The notes beneath the pieces were generated by a model that did no database searches, was not told the DNA's origin, and worked only from the letters and a program-made list of their open reading frames with translations. Of a stretch of 64,000 nt of DNA, positions 8,045 through 18,147 are shown one piece after another. Source of the DNA: Actinomycetaceae bacterium (GTDB lineage: Bacteria; Actinomycetota; Actinomycetes; Actinomycetales; Actinomycetaceae); NCBI GenBank assembly GCA_030540715.1, contig JAUNVQ010000012.1, forward strand, positions 1-64,000, in the 5' to 3' direction. The position numbers and the translations under genes were made by a program. Numbering within the stretch: position 1 is the stretch's first letter; each line of letters opens with the position of its first letter.

Positions 8045-9064
8045 ATGGCACCAAATTTAGCGACCCGTCTTGCCACTCCAGTGCACGTTGTGACACCGGC
8101 ACCCCATCTTGGGCTAACGTGGGATATTTCAGCTCAAGAGGACTGCCATGGCATCGCTGAATTGGTGGTGACTACGGAAGCTGAATCTGCGATTGTTCGT
8201 CGAACCCCCGATAAGGAAATAATGCGGTGGGCTACTCGCGATGACCCAGACGCTATTGTAAAAAATCTTGTTGGTAAAGATTCACTTGGACAGATACAGG
8301 CTTTTGGCGCAGTGCGTGTACCCATTGACGAAACGACGCAGGCACGAGCAGAACTATTTGCTGTTACCCGAAAAAAATGGCGAAAACGCGGTATAGGAAG
8401 AGCTCTTCTGGCCTGGCAAGATGCAATGGCTCGACAGATTCTACTTCAGCATTTTGGTGAAAATTCGCTTTTGCCTGTGCGTATTCTTAATGTTGTCGAA
8501 GAACATATGGTGGATCGTCGACTTATGTATGTGGCCGCGGGATTTTCACCAAAGACATCGATTGGAGTCTATGTTTCTGATCTTTCGGCTGATCCTGGCA
8601 TCCGTCCTCCAAAAGGAACCGTCATTCGCTCCTGGGAACCCCGCTTTGATGCTGAAGCTCGCTCACTTTACACCTCTACTCAAGCTCATTTAGGTGCAAC
8701 CGAAGCTGAATCACGAAAATGGTGGAATCGTGGTAAACGGCTTTTCAGTGAGGAGCTTTCTTTCGCGTTATTCAACGAAGAAGGCCAGATGAATGCAGTT
8801 GCCTTGACCTGTAAACATTCTGATGTATGGCTTTCATCAGGTAAAGTTGATGGAGCCATTGACTTGGTAGCGCAGCGAAGCTATCACGATGCACCGGGAG
8901 TTGAGGCGCTCATTTCGCATATCTCATCACAAGCGCGAGCCCAAGATCTTCGCGGATTATCTATCGAAAGTGTGGTGCGAGCCCCAGGCGATGCACATTT
9001 GCGTCTTATGCGATTGGGGTTTCAGAAAATTGCGTCGCGACGCGTATATAGGATAGACCTGTAG
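8045..9064 (+). CDS. Double-GNAT acetyltransferase 1
   Basis: 339 residues, two GNAT-like halves in one chain as in mycothiol synthase-type proteins. The N-terminal half has a clear acetyl-CoA pyrophosphate loop, RKKWRKRGIGRALLAWQ (about residues 111-127). The C-terminal half (from ~residue 185) lacks an obvious loop and may be degenerate. The N-acetyl acceptor is unknown. It lies 37 nt after parE and 52 nt before a second protein of the same architecture. The upstream region has promoter-like boxes and no ribosome binding site, so translation is probably leaderless. Confidence 0.8.
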   Translation: MAPNLATRLATPVHVVTPAPHLGLTWDISAQEDCHGIAELVVTTEAESAIVRRTPDKEIMRWATRDDPDAIVKNLVGKDSLGQIQAFGAVRVPIDETTQARAELFAVTRKKWRKRGIGRALLAWQDAMARQILLQHFGENSLLPVRILNVVEEHMVDRRLMYVAAGFSPKTSIGVYVSDLSADPGIRPPKGTVIRSWEPRFDAEARSLYTSTQAHLGATEAESRKWWNRGKRLFSEELSFALFNEEGQMNAVALTCKHSDVWLSSGKVDGAIDLVAQRSYHDAPGVEALISHISSQARAQDLRGLSIESVVRAPGDAHLRLMRLGFQKIASRRVYRIDL

Positions 9065-9116
9065 GATAGTAAGAAATAGCTGTGAATAATGTTCCATAGT
9101 GGAAAGGAGGACATCC

Positions 9117-10127
9117 GTGCTTGATTTGAGTGGAAAGTGTGCCTTACCCCCGGCACCTCCAGGGGTGACATGGCGATATTTGACCCCAAAGGATGCCCCC
9201 CACTTAAATGAGCTTATTCGACGCATTGAACACGTTGACAACCCGCCATACCGTTCATCATGGCAAGATGTCACACGCTTTTTCGACCCTGAATCCGTGT
9301 GGGCGGGAATAGGCGCTATCGACCATCAAGGAGCCATTCGAGCTTTTGGTCATCTGCGTATTCGCCGCGGTAGTGCAGCCGATATTGTGTGTCATGGTGG
9401 CGTTGATCCAACGTGGAGAGGGCGAGGCCTTGGCCGTTACAGCCTGATGTGGCAAACAGAGGCTTCAGAGATAATCCTGCATACATTGGAAGGCCAACGT
9501 CGCATATGTATCTATGTTGAAGACACAGATGAAGATCTTATTCAACACCTTGATGTTTTAGGTTACGTACGCGATAAAACATATGTTGAACTTGTACGAA
9601 TGCTTGATAAAACCAGTGTAGCTTCAGCTGTTGCACGTCAAAGTAAAGATGATCCTTTTACTGTTGTGGTTCCTTGGGATCCCGAACTGAGTGAGGAAGT
9701 GCGGCTAGCAGCTAACAGGATGGCTGGTGATGAAGTTCAATGGAGCAGTGAAGACTGGAAACGAGGCTGGGAACATTTTGCTGAAGATGCTTCATTTTTA
9801 CTGTTGGATAAACAAACCGATCGTTCACGGATTGTAGGCTATGTTGCGACAAGTATCTATCCCCAAGATTTTGATGTTTTAGGTCGCAGGCAGGGTTCCA
9901 TCGATTTGCTGGGCATCGACAGTGACTACCTACAGCATTTTGCATTTATGATGGAACATGTAGTTGCAGCATATATGGCAAAGGGATTCGATGCTGTGGG
10001 TGTATCTGCTGATGGGGATGTTGAAAAAGGCGAACTAGAACTTTACCGTGACTGTGGTTTCTCGATTTCATCGACGAGCCACCTGTATGTAAAATCATTG
10101 GATCTTGTGAACTATCCTTTCGGCTAG
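9117..10127 (+). CDS. Double-GNAT acetyltransferase 2
   Basis: 336 residues from the GTG at 9117, which has AAGGAGG 6 nt upstream; an in-frame GTG at 9099 lies before that site and is rejected. The N-terminal half carries the acetyl-CoA loop DPTWRGRGLGRYSLMWQTEA. The C-terminal half has the GNAT-like end pattern ...GFDAVGVSADGD...LYRDCGFSISS. Same size and arrangement as the preceding gene, so probably a diverged tandem duplicate. Acceptor unknown. Confidence 0.8.
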   Translation: MLDLSGKCALPPAPPGVTWRYLTPKDAPHLNELIRRIEHVDNPPYRSSWQDVTRFFDPESVWAGIGAIDHQGAIRAFGHLRIRRGSAADIVCHGGVDPTWRGRGLGRYSLMWQTEASEIILHTLEGQRRICIYVEDTDEDLIQHLDVLGYVRDKTYVELVRMLDKTSVASAVARQSKDDPFTVVVPWDPELSEEVRLAANRMAGDEVQWSSEDWKRGWEHFAEDASFLLLDKQTDRSRIVGYVATSIYPQDFDVLGRRQGSIDLLGIDSDYLQHFAFMMEHVVAAYMAKGFDAVGVSADGDVEKGELELYRDCGFSISSTSHLYVKSLDLVNYPFG

Positions 10128-10136
10128 GATGTAGCA

Positions 10137-11045
10137 GTGATAAAAATTGTTTCACGTACTCATATCCAAGTATTGGCGGTGATAGGCCTTCTAGCAGTTA
10201 CCGCAGTATGGGGATCGACATTTTTTCTTATTAAAGATCTTATTCATCACATTTCAGCTATCAGTTTTTTAGCGATCAGATTTATAGTTGCCGCACTTGT
10301 TATTTGTTTCTTTTTTGGCCCCAGACTTGTGCGTGCATCTCAACGCACATGGATCAACGGAAGTATTTTAGGTAGCATATATGCTGCTGGACAGTTGTTC
10401 CAAACCTTTGGGCTTCATGGAACAGATGCTGCAGTGTCTGGATTTATTACGGGAATGTATGTTGTCTTAACCCCAATTTTTGTGTGGCTGCTTTTTCGAC
10501 AAAAAATTGGCGCGATCACTATTGCTGCAACAATTATTGCGACCACGGGGTTAATGGTGTTAAGCCTTCGTGGTTTCGCTCTTGGTTTACACGAATGTAT
10601 TACCTTTATAGGTTCAGTGTTTTACGCGCTGCACATAGTTTATCTTGGCCGCTGGTCAAAACACGATAATGTATGCGATCTTGCCCTTATCCAAATTATT
10701 GCTATAGCTGCGATATGCGCACTTATATCGGTTCCAATGGGTCTTGACTTACCCAGAACTGCGGGCCAATGGATGAGTATTTTCTATATGGCTCTTATTG
10801 CAGGAATTGGAGCAATGATGATGCAAACGTGGGCACAAAAGTATTTGAGTGCCTCACGTGCTGCGATCATCATGACAATGGAGCCGGTGTTTGCAGCCCT
10901 GTTTGCTTACTGCTGCGGTGGTGAAACTATCACGGCAAGAGTTCTTGTTGGCGGAAGCCTTGTGATTGTAGCAATGTTGATGACTGAACTTCACTCAGCA
11001 TACCGTTTACAAAAACGAATAGCTCACACCTCGCGTGAGCAGTAG
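10137..11045 (+). CDS. EamA-family (DMT) membrane exporter
   Basis: 302 residues with about ten hydrophobic helices arranged as two EamA repeats. The first begins with the family signature VTAVWGSTFFLIKD; the second contains ASRAAIIMTMEPVFAALFAYCCGGE. Members of this drug/metabolite transporter group export amino acids or other small metabolites, but the substrate is not readable here. The start is taken as GTG at 10137, 9 nt after the acetyltransferase stop, suggesting co-transcription. Confidence 0.87.
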   Translation: MIKIVSRTHIQVLAVIGLLAVTAVWGSTFFLIKDLIHHISAISFLAIRFIVAALVICFFFGPRLVRASQRTWINGSILGSIYAAGQLFQTFGLHGTDAAVSGFITGMYVVLTPIFVWLLFRQKIGAITIAATIIATTGLMVLSLRGFALGLHECITFIGSVFYALHIVYLGRWSKHDNVCDLALIQIIAIAAICALISVPMGLDLPRTAGQWMSIFYMALIAGIGAMMMQTWAQKYLSASRAAIIMTMEPVFAALFAYCCGGETITARVLVGGSLVIVAMLMTELHSAYRLQKRIAHTSREQ

Positions 11046-11130
11046 TGAAAATCTTGTGATACTAGCCAAAGAGATCTTCTTTACATACACTTCCGCCATC
11101 ACTGATTCACAGGCTAGAAGTTACAGCTAA

Positions 11131-13620
11131 CTAGCCAAAGGATGCTATCTGAGTGGTAACGGGGGTTCCTGAACCATCCCGACGTTCATCAGTCTGTGGA
11201 ACATTAACAGGGAGTCCTTGAGCATCAAGAGCATGAGCGGGATTGCTGATAACGCCTGCGACCTCCAAGATATCTTCACCTCGCAAGAATCGCTGTGCAC
11301 GAACCCCTTGAGTTCCGCGACCTTTCGAAGGGAAAAGATGAAGGGGAGAGACTTTTATGGAGGTTTGCCCCGTACCTGGAAGAGATGATGAAGCCGCAGC
11401 TACTGTTGCGACAACGGAAGAATCACAATCTATAACAAATGCACCCGCAATAACACGTGCATTATCGGTGAGCTTCATCCCAGCTATGCCTGCACCGTTC
11501 CTTCCTTGCGGGCGGATTTTATCTGCAGGGGTTCTTAACAGGTTCGCGGCTGACGATACAAAAACAACTTCGGCTTCATCAGGGCAGTGTGCCGCTGCAA
11601 CTACTCTATCGCTTGGTGTCAAGCTAATCACCATCCACGATTCCTGATTCTTAGGATGATCGTAGCGAGTGCGCTTTACAACGCCCTCTTCGGTAATAAT
11701 ACCGATAGGTGCACACTTTGGGTCAAGGCTCACCAGGCCCACAATCGGATAGTCACAATCTAAAAATGCCATGACAGGCAGACATCCGTTAAGACTTGGA
11801 CGGGTTGCTGTTCGCGGAAGTGACGGTAAATCGACAACGTCAAGCCGATGAATAAATCCGTGAGTATCAATTGCACCAATAGTGGAACGTGTTGAGGTGT
11901 CCACAATACTGCGTAAAGCATCATGGGGGCCACGTTCACCTGTGGACGGAATTGTGTCGTGACCAACCATACGAGCAACGAGACCCGATGAAGACAGCAG
12001 CACCTGGCAGGGCTCATCGGGGATTTCCAAAGGAGCAGTTGCTCCACGTTTTGCGGAAGGAGATGTACTGGCGGCTGCAGGTGCATCTGGAAGACCTTGT
12101 GCAACAGTTGGTAGAGTTGCCGAAGTTTCCTGCAAAATGGTGCGTCTGGGCCAGGCATGGCGTGCGGCAACTGCTTGCATCTCTTCACGCACCACATCTT
12201 TGCGTTTTTCTTCATGCGCCAACAGGTCGTTGAGATAATCAATAGTGCGAGCAAGTTCATCGCGCTCAGATTCAAGCTCAATACGTGCCAGCTTTGTGAG
12301 TCTGCGCAAACGCAAAGACAAAATATGTTCAGCCTGCAGCTCTGAAAGATCAAATACCGTCATCAAACGCTGTTTTGCTTCTGAAGAATCTTCAGATGAG
12401 CGCACTATATGAATAACATCATCAATATTGAGAACAGCAACCATCAAACCATCTACCAAATGCAGACGCTCTTGAGCCTTGGCAAGCTGAAACTGTGAGC
12501 GACGTTGAATGATTGCCATGCGATGACGTAAAAATACGTCCAACATTTCTTTCAGTGACAAAGTGCGGGGTTGTCCATCTACCAGCGCCACCGCATTGAT
12601 ACCAAAAGAATCCTCCATTGGCGTGTGCTTAAATAGCTGTTCTGCAACAGCTTCAGGGTTAAATCCGTTTTTCACTTCAATGACCAGGCGAAGATCATGG
12701 TCACGATCAGTCAAATTTGTTACGGCAGAAATACCTTTGATGCGTCCCTTAGTAACGGCCTCTTTAATTTTTTCTATCACACGTTCAGGTCCTACCATGT
12801 AGGGAAGCTGTGTCACAATAATTCCGCGTTTGCGTGCAGAAATACGATCAATACTGATTTTTGCACGTGTTTTAAAAGTTCCGCGCCCAGTTGCGTAAGC
12901 ATCACGAATACCATCTAATCCAACAATTACGCCGCCACAGGGCAGATCAGGGCCAGGAATATAACGCATCAAATCATCAATGGTCGCGTCAGGATTATCC
13001 AGTAAGTAACATGCGCCTGCAATGACTTCGCCAAGGTTATGCGGGGCAATATTGGTGGCCATACCAACAGCTATACCCGAGGCTCCATTGACCAGCAGCT
13101 GCGGAAAACCAGATGGCAAGACACTTGGCTGCATAAACTGATTGTCATAGTTGGGAACAAAATCTACGACATCTTCGTCAAGGTTACGTACCATATCCAG
13201 CGCAGCTGGTGCCATACGGGCCTCTGTATAACGCTGGGCTGCAGGGCCATCATCAAGAGATCCGAAGTTACCATGACCATCAACAAGTGGTAAGGCAAGG
13301 TTAAAAGGCTGGGCCAGACGTACCAGCGCATCATAGATAGCGGAATCGCCGTGAGGATGAAGTTTCCCCATTACCTCGCCAACCACACGTGACGACTTCA
13401 CATGTCCCTTATCGGGCGTAAGGCCCATTTTTGACATCTGATAGATGATCCTGCGTTGAACAGGCTTCAATCCATCACGAGCATCGGGCAATGCACGAGC
13501 ATAAATCACAGAATAGGCATATTCAAGGAATGACTGCGACATTTCTTGAGATACATCAATCGATGTAATGCGTTGTTCCGGTGTATGTGTGGAACTGTGA
13601 GGTGTCTGTTGTGATGACAT
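11131..13620 (-). CDS. parC: DNA topoisomerase IV subunit A
   Basis: 829 residues. Breakage-reunion subunit that partners ParE. The catalytic tyrosine is Y131 in [10 protein letters not shown]. The quinolone-binding region reads [10 protein letters not shown], with Ser93 and Asp97 at the positions of GyrA Ser83 and Asp87, so no classical resistance substitution is present here. The tower and coiled-coil gate follow, then a C-terminal beta-pinwheel domain from ~residue 510 containing GxRG-like blades ([31 protein letters not shown]). An AAAGGG lies upstream of the ATG. Convergent with the EamA gene and divergent from the phosphodiesterase gene. Confidence 0.95.
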   Translation of the reverse strand: MSSQQTPHSSTHTPEQRITSIDVSQEMSQSFLEYAYSVIYARALPDARDGLKPVQRRIIYQMSKMGLTPDKGHVKSSRVVGEVMGKLHPHGDSAIYDALVRLAQPFNLALPLVDGHGNFGSLDDGPAAQRYTEARMAPAALDMVRNLDEDVVDFVPNYDNQFMQPSVLPSGFPQLLVNGASGIAVGMATNIAPHNLGEVIAGACYLLDNPDATIDDLMRYIPGPDLPCGGVIVGLDGIRDAYATGRGTFKTRAKISIDRISARKRGIIVTQLPYMVGPERVIEKIKEAVTKGRIKGISAVTNLTDRDHDLRLVIEVKNGFNPEAVAEQLFKHTPMEDSFGINAVALVDGQPRTLSLKEMLDVFLRHRMAIIQRRSQFQLAKAQERLHLVDGLMVAVLNIDDVIHIVRSSEDSSEAKQRLMTVFDLSELQAEHILSLRLRRLTKLARIELESERDELARTIDYLNDLLAHEEKRKDVVREEMQAVAARHAWPRRTILQETSATLPTVAQGLPDAPAAASTSPSAKRGATAPLEIPDEPCQVLLSSSGLVARMVGHDTIPSTGERGPHDALRSIVDTSTRSTIGAIDTHGFIHRLDVVDLPSLPRTATRPSLNGCLPVMAFLDCDYPIVGLVSLDPKCAPIGIITEEGVVKRTRYDHPKNQESWMVISLTPSDRVVAAAHCPDEAEVVFVSSAANLLRTPADKIRPQGRNGAGIAGMKLTDNARVIAGAFVIDCDSSVVATVAAASSSLPGTGQTSIKVSPLHLFPSKGRGTQGVRAQRFLRGEDILEVAGVISNPAHALDAQGLPVNVPQTDERRDGSGTPVTTQIASFG

Positions 13621-13935
13621 CCGGTAATATCCCTTTCACCCGCCGTTACCTCTCTTCTTACAGGCGGTGTACCCATAAGGCGTGCGGCGTTGACGATAGT
13701 AACACATCCAGCAGAAAAAGAACGACAAGCCAGCTGCATGGGTGCGCTAGGCATACTCCTTCTTTACCTTGTACCTATTGTGCCTAGAACAACTGCTTTT
13801 GTCAGATGTGGCACTCCAGAACGTGAGAAGTTTTATGTTTTTCACATTTGAGCTTGTATCTGTGGAAGTTTTTACTACACTGTAAAGACAATAGGCTTCT
13901 TTGGCTTCAATCGGCTTCTACCACGTAAAGAACAT
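13621..13935. other. Divergent intergenic region parC / phosphodiesterase
   Basis: 315 bases without a credible gene. Next to parC, CCGCC and GGCGG arms at about 13641-13666 could pair in the parC leader. On the plus side there is one promoter candidate (13854-13881). Nothing else was recognised. Confidence 0.5.
13854..13881 (+). promoter_or_regulatory. Predicted promoter of the phosphodiesterase gene
   Basis: TTGTAT at 13854-13859, a 16-nt spacer and TACACT at 13876-13881. Expected transcription start near 13888, giving a leader of about 48 nt before the ATG at 13936. Confidence 0.4.
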
Positions 13936-15309
13936 ATGACAAATATACCTTACTATGATGGCTCACCTCCTCCACTTATTACCGATATTAGCCCTGCACT
14001 ACTTCGAGCCTGCACAGCGTTTCCACCTGAAGCCGCTGACCAGTTAGGTAGGGCAGTCAGTGAAGCAAGAAGTGCAGATCTGGGCAGTTCCAAGATGGCT
14101 GCTTCTACACGCGAGACAGCCAATGAAGAGTTCAGTGCGGGATGTAAAGCTGAACAAGGTTGTGGTCGATACGGAAGTATCAAATCAGATAACGATCATC
14201 TTAATAGTGCCCAGTTACGCACTACACAGCATCCATCCCTCATATTCCCACAGGCTCAGCATATATGTATGGTGATGGCTGATGGGCTTGGCTACAATAT
14301 GATTGCTAGCCGTTGGGGCCATGTTAAGTTCTTACGTGCAATGCTACAACCTTGTGTATCCACTGAAAATGCTTATGTGCACACATGTTTACCTTCCTCA
14401 ACTGCCTGCGCAATACCAGCGTTAACGACGGGGTGTTTACCTGCCCAAACCGGGATGCTGGGTTATGAAACAAAACCCGGTATTGATATGCCTGTCGTGA
14501 ATCTTTTGCAGTTTCGGCAACGCAATCATCGTGAATATCCTGCGAAGAGTTTTTATCGTAAACCTACTTTGTTTGATGTTGCTATCAATAGTGGAAGACG
14601 TGCAGTAGCTGTAGGCCCTCATAAGTTTAGAGCCTCTGGAATGAGTTACGTGTCATTGCACGGTGCGGAAATAGTAACAGAAAAACGGTTAATGAATCGT
14701 TGTGAAAAAGGTGTAGAGGCCCTTCGTGCAGGTGCCGATATTTCCTATATTTACTGGGATGGAATTGATCATGCTGGCCATAATTATGGCTGGCAGTCAT
14801 ATGAATGGCTGTGTGAACTTGAAGCATTTGATGCCGCTATGGATTGGTTGGCGTCACATCTTCCACCGCGTACGTTACTACTTGTTGTAGCCGATCATGG
14901 GATGGTTGATGTGGATCTTAGTCAGCAAACTTCTATCTGTGATTATCCCACCTTAGTGCAGGATGTGGCAGATATTGCGGGGGAGCCACGGGCACTTCAC
15001 GTTCATCTTCACCATGATGTTGGTGATGGCGAAGATGTCATGAATGAACGCATCGAATTGGCTGCACGTCGTTGGCAGGACTTATTAGGTGAACGTGCGC
15101 TTGTTATCCCGCGAATGCAAGCTCAGGCCTTCTACGGGAAAGTTGAAGATCCGCAGATTTATCTTCCTGACCTTACAGTATTTTCACTGGATAAAGCCAG
15201 CATTGTTGATAAACGTATCCATTCGCCTAAAGCATGTGGATTGAAAGGAATGCATGGGTCAGTGACCGAAGATGAACTATTGATTCCTGTGGGAGTCCTT
15301 CTTACTTGA
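13936..15309 (+). CDS. Alkaline-phosphatase-superfamily nucleotide pyrophosphatase/phosphodiesterase
   Basis: 457 residues. Metal-dependent phosphohydrolase fold: the first metal Asp in CMVMADGLGYNM, the nucleophile Thr in CLPSSTACAIPALTTG, then DGIDHAGHNYGW and VADHGMVD with the second set of metal ligands, and a late HGS. These are the landmarks of the type I phosphodiesterase/nucleotide pyrophosphatase family. No signal peptide, so probably cytoplasmic. Residues ~40-100 form an extra hydrophilic segment of low conservation before the catalytic core. Located between parC and sepH, as in other actinobacteria. Substrate unknown. Confidence 0.85.
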   Translation: MTNIPYYDGSPPPLITDISPALLRACTAFPPEAADQLGRAVSEARSADLGSSKMAASTRETANEEFSAGCKAEQGCGRYGSIKSDNDHLNSAQLRTTQHPSLIFPQAQHICMVMADGLGYNMIASRWGHVKFLRAMLQPCVSTENAYVHTCLPSSTACAIPALTTGCLPAQTGMLGYETKPGIDMPVVNLLQFRQRNHREYPAKSFYRKPTLFDVAINSGRRAVAVGPHKFRASGMSYVSLHGAEIVTEKRLMNRCEKGVEALRAGADISYIYWDGIDHAGHNYGWQSYEWLCELEAFDAAMDWLASHLPPRTLLLVVADHGMVDVDLSQQTSICDYPTLVQDVADIAGEPRALHVHLHHDVGDGEDVMNERIELAARRWQDLLGERALVIPRMQAQAFYGKVEDPQIYLPDLTVFSLDKASIVDKRIHSPKACGLKGMHGSVTEDELLIPVGVLLT

Positions 15310-15466
15310 CTCTTTTTGTGTAACCTTTAACTTTTCGAGGGGATGGTGGAAAAATGTCTAATAACACGTATGCGGCGCAATGTAGCTGATACGACTGCAG
15401 CTGCATATCCAATATGCCACATCTTTGGTGAAGGAATTTCAGTGTAGGTATTTCAGCAGAGCGTCC

Positions 15467-16894
15467 TCAGGAATTCTTTGAGGTTCGTGCCCCAAAAACA
15501 ATCTCATCCCACGAGGGAACGGAACGCCTTTTCTTTGTACGTTGAGGGTGTTTTCGTGCAGGGGGGGCATCGGGAGCCTCCAGACCTGGCAGAACATCTG
15601 TGACCGGTTGCGATACTCCAGTTTCATGGCCGGATTGTGCGCAGTGCTGGGTGCTGTTTGTTGTGTTTGTTTCTTGAGCTGCCTTTGTCGCCACCCCTGC
15701 TATCTTCTTGGTATCTGTATGTTCTTTGCCAGCCTGGGAATCACTGGTTTTGCTGGTAGCGCCATGCGCAGTAGTAGCATCTGCAGTGCCGCTGTTGTTA
15801 GGAGTGCTACCAACAGTGTTGTGAGTGGTATCCGTATCTTCGATGAGACTTGGGTCTATAGTATTATGGTCAGATATTTTTTGAGTATTTGATAGTGGTG
15901 CTTGTACATCATTGTCAGGCACATGAGGATCCGTTACATCGTCCTCTTTTTTTCTAAATGGGAGGACGGAGCCGGCCTTGGCTGGGGCGTTTTTTTTAGT
16001 AGAAGTAACACCTGTGTTTTGTGGGGAGCGTGTTGCCTTACCCGTGGGAGCAAGAATATCACCGATTTCGTGGGCGTCCTCGGCAGGAGAATCGTCAAAT
16101 TCTGACATATCGATAGATTGACGGATACCACGCTGAGCATTCAGTTCATCAAGTAAAAGCTCTGTACCAGTGGCGCGGGTAGGGGAAGGTTCTGGCGGGG
16201 CAGATAGTGGTGGAGTCTGCGAGGGTGGCACCTGTGAAGATGGGGAAGAAATCGTTGCGATAATGTCTGTTTCCTCTTGCTCCCACGGCAAAGGACGCGA
16301 TACTCCAAAAGGATCTGCATGAGAAGAAACAGCCGTTTCGGTTAGCCAAATAGCTTCTTGATCAAGGGCTGTCAGGCTTTTTGCGGCTACATCGAAACTC
16401 CAGTGGGCTTCTTTTTCAATAGCTGATTGAACAAATGTCACAATGACTTCCCAGGGATCTTGACCGCTGCGGATAGCATCGAAGTCTATAGTGTCAGGGT
16501 CAACACCGCGCGCAGCTAAACGGTCAACTACTAGGTCTCCCATTGTGGGGGCATCTTTGTCGTTTCCTATACGGCAGCGTTGAGCCATTTGCGCAATATA
16601 GCGGCGCTCATCGTGAATAGGTTTTTCGTAGGGGCGGATGCTTTCAAGAGGAACGTTAAATTGGCGCGCAATATCGGTGGAGGTAGACCCCATTCGAATA
16701 AGGACTTGAATATCGCGTGGTGCCAAAGTGTCAGTTCCAGGTGTGGGCTTTACTGTGTGCAATAGGGGGCGTTCAATGCGGACCGCAGTGCGTAAAGAAT
16801 CTGTTATGGGAAGAAGATAGCGCTGACCATCACTATCGGTTAAGACCAGGCGGGTGCGGTCGGGGTGGACATCTAAAAATTCCAGATCTATCAT
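15467..16894 (-). CDS. sepH: Septation protein SepH
   Basis: 475 residues. The N-terminal ~190 residues match the SepH (DUF3071) domain: MIDLEFLDVHPDRTRLVLTD, a helix-turn-helix-like DIQVLIRMGSTSTDIARQFN, and DPWEVIVTFVQSA. A long low-complexity middle (Pro/Ser/Thr then Thr/Asn/Asp-rich) leads to a short conserved basic tail with RRSVPSWDEIVFG. SepH stimulates FtsZ assembly at the division site in Streptomyces and mycobacteria. Convergent with the phosphodiesterase gene, divergent from the DUF4193 gene. Confidence 0.92.
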   Translation of the reverse strand: MIDLEFLDVHPDRTRLVLTDSDGQRYLLPITDSLRTAVRIERPLLHTVKPTPGTDTLAPRDIQVLIRMGSTSTDIARQFNVPLESIRPYEKPIHDERRYIAQMAQRCRIGNDKDAPTMGDLVVDRLAARGVDPDTIDFDAIRSGQDPWEVIVTFVQSAIEKEAHWSFDVAAKSLTALDQEAIWLTETAVSSHADPFGVSRPLPWEQEETDIIATISSPSSQVPPSQTPPLSAPPEPSPTRATGTELLLDELNAQRGIRQSIDMSEFDDSPAEDAHEIGDILAPTGKATRSPQNTGVTSTKKNAPAKAGSVLPFRKKEDDVTDPHVPDNDVQAPLSNTQKISDHNTIDPSLIEDTDTTHNTVGSTPNNSGTADATTAHGATSKTSDSQAGKEHTDTKKIAGVATKAAQETNTTNSTQHCAQSGHETGVSQPVTDVLPGLEAPDAPPARKHPQRTKKRRSVPSWDEIVFGARTSKNS

Positions 16895-17165
16895 GCTTGT
16901 CCTTGTCTATAATACAGCGTCGCTATCTATAGTAACTTTTTTTGTCTGAGACTGTCCTATTTGTGTCGTTGCGTCGCATTCTTGCTGGTTTTTACATACT
17001 TTTGTTTTTCGCTGAGCGCACACCGCGGTGTTGGGCTAGATTTTTGAGCTGTACCGTGCTATTGTGCGGTGAGCACAGGAGTTTGGGGTATTACCCTTGA
17101 GGTATTCCCGTCGATCTGTTAGTGCGCAAGAATACGTACGTGGACATGAAGGAAGGACAACAACT

Positions 17166-17468
17166 ATGGCCACGGATTACGATGCACCTCGCAAGAATGA
17201 AGAAGAAGTTGATTCGGATTCACTTGAGGAATTGAAGGCACGTCGCGCTGAGTCAACTGGTTCTGCTGAAGTTGACGAAGATGAAAATGAGGTTGCGGAA
17301 GGATTTGAACTTCCAGGGGCCGATCTTTCTAACGAGGAGCTTTCGGTTGAAGTTGTACCAGCTCAAGATGATGAGTTCACTTGTTCGGTGTGTTTCCTAG
17401 TGCATCATATATCGCAGCAAGCTGGAGAAGAAGGTGGTCTGCCTGTTTGTGCAGACTGCGTAGAATAG
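17166..17468 (+). CDS. DUF4193 protein
   Basis: 100 residues from the ATG at 17166, with AAGGAAGG upstream; the open frame extends to 17097 but without a start context. Typical DUF4193: MATDYDAPRK start, acidic middle, and a C-terminal zinc ribbon CSVCFLVHHISQQA...CADC. Function unknown; some members are annotated as RNA polymerase-associated or dUTPase-linked only by neighbourhood. Confidence 0.9.
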   Translation: MATDYDAPRKNEEEVDSDSLEELKARRAESTGSAEVDEDENEVAEGFELPGADLSNEELSVEVVPAQDDEFTCSVCFLVHHISQQAGEEGGLPVCADCVE

Positions 17469-17508
17469 TCGACGTTTCTTTTGGAATAGTCACAATGAAG
17501 GGCACATA

Positions 17509-18135
17509 ATGATGGGGTTTTTTCGAGGTAAGGCTCGCCACTGTGAAGAACGCATAAACGTTGCCGATGATTCTCATAACACCCAAGAAACAGTTGGCCC
17601 CTATACCGACACCCACCCGCACAATGAACAGCGTTCCTTTATGAGTTTGGGCTGTATCGATATTCCCTATGTGGAAGGTATGGAGCTTGTTCCTGCCATG
17701 GATGACCAGCGCCGTTTTCATTCGGTGTCTGTTGTTATCGCAAATTTGTGTGTTGAGCTTGCCCTGTTTGCGGCCCCGCGTTCGGATGGATTGTGGAAAC
17801 GCTCATTTGATACTTTGACAAAGGACGCGAAGGAAAAAGGTTTCGATACGTTTTCATTGACGGGACATTGGGGGAAGGAACTGCTGATTCGTCCTCGAAA
17901 ATCTGATGGTAACATGCCGTATCGCTTTGTTGGCATTGAAGGTCCTGGCTGGCTTCTTCGGGCCACCTATTTCGGGGCGGCTGCTGAAAGCGATAAAGAA
18001 CGCGAGATGCTTGATGCAGTTGTGTCACACATTGTTGTTCATCGTGGTGGCGATGCAAAACCTCCCGGAGAACTTATCTATTTGACGTTACCTGCCGCGC
18101 TTGAAGAAAAAGTCTTTGAGCAGATAACACAGTAA
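17509..18135 (+). CDS. DUF3710 protein
   Basis: 208 residues, soluble. The conserved block runs from about residue 48 (LGCIDIPYVEGMEL) through ELALFAAPRSDGLW, the GHWGKELLI motif and RFVGIEGPGWLLRATYFG to the end. In most actinobacteria this gene directly follows dut; here the two genes before it are DUF4193 and SepH, and dut is absent. GAAGGG precedes the ATG by 6 nt. It is followed 12 nt later by the OB-fold gene. Function unknown. Confidence 0.9.
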   Translation: MMGFFRGKARHCEERINVADDSHNTQETVGPYTDTHPHNEQRSFMSLGCIDIPYVEGMELVPAMDDQRRFHSVSVVIANLCVELALFAAPRSDGLWKRSFDTLTKDAKEKGFDTFSLTGHWGKELLIRPRKSDGNMPYRFVGIEGPGWLLRATYFGAAAESDKEREMLDAVVSHIVVHRGGDAKPPGELIYLTLPAALEEKVFEQITQ

Positions 18136-18147
18136 AAGGAGACGTTG

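Noticed and set aside
11046..11130. CTAGCC/GGCTAG arms between the EamA gene and parC as a terminator
   Set aside because: The arms are 6 bp with a loop of about 50 nt and no T-run; too weak.
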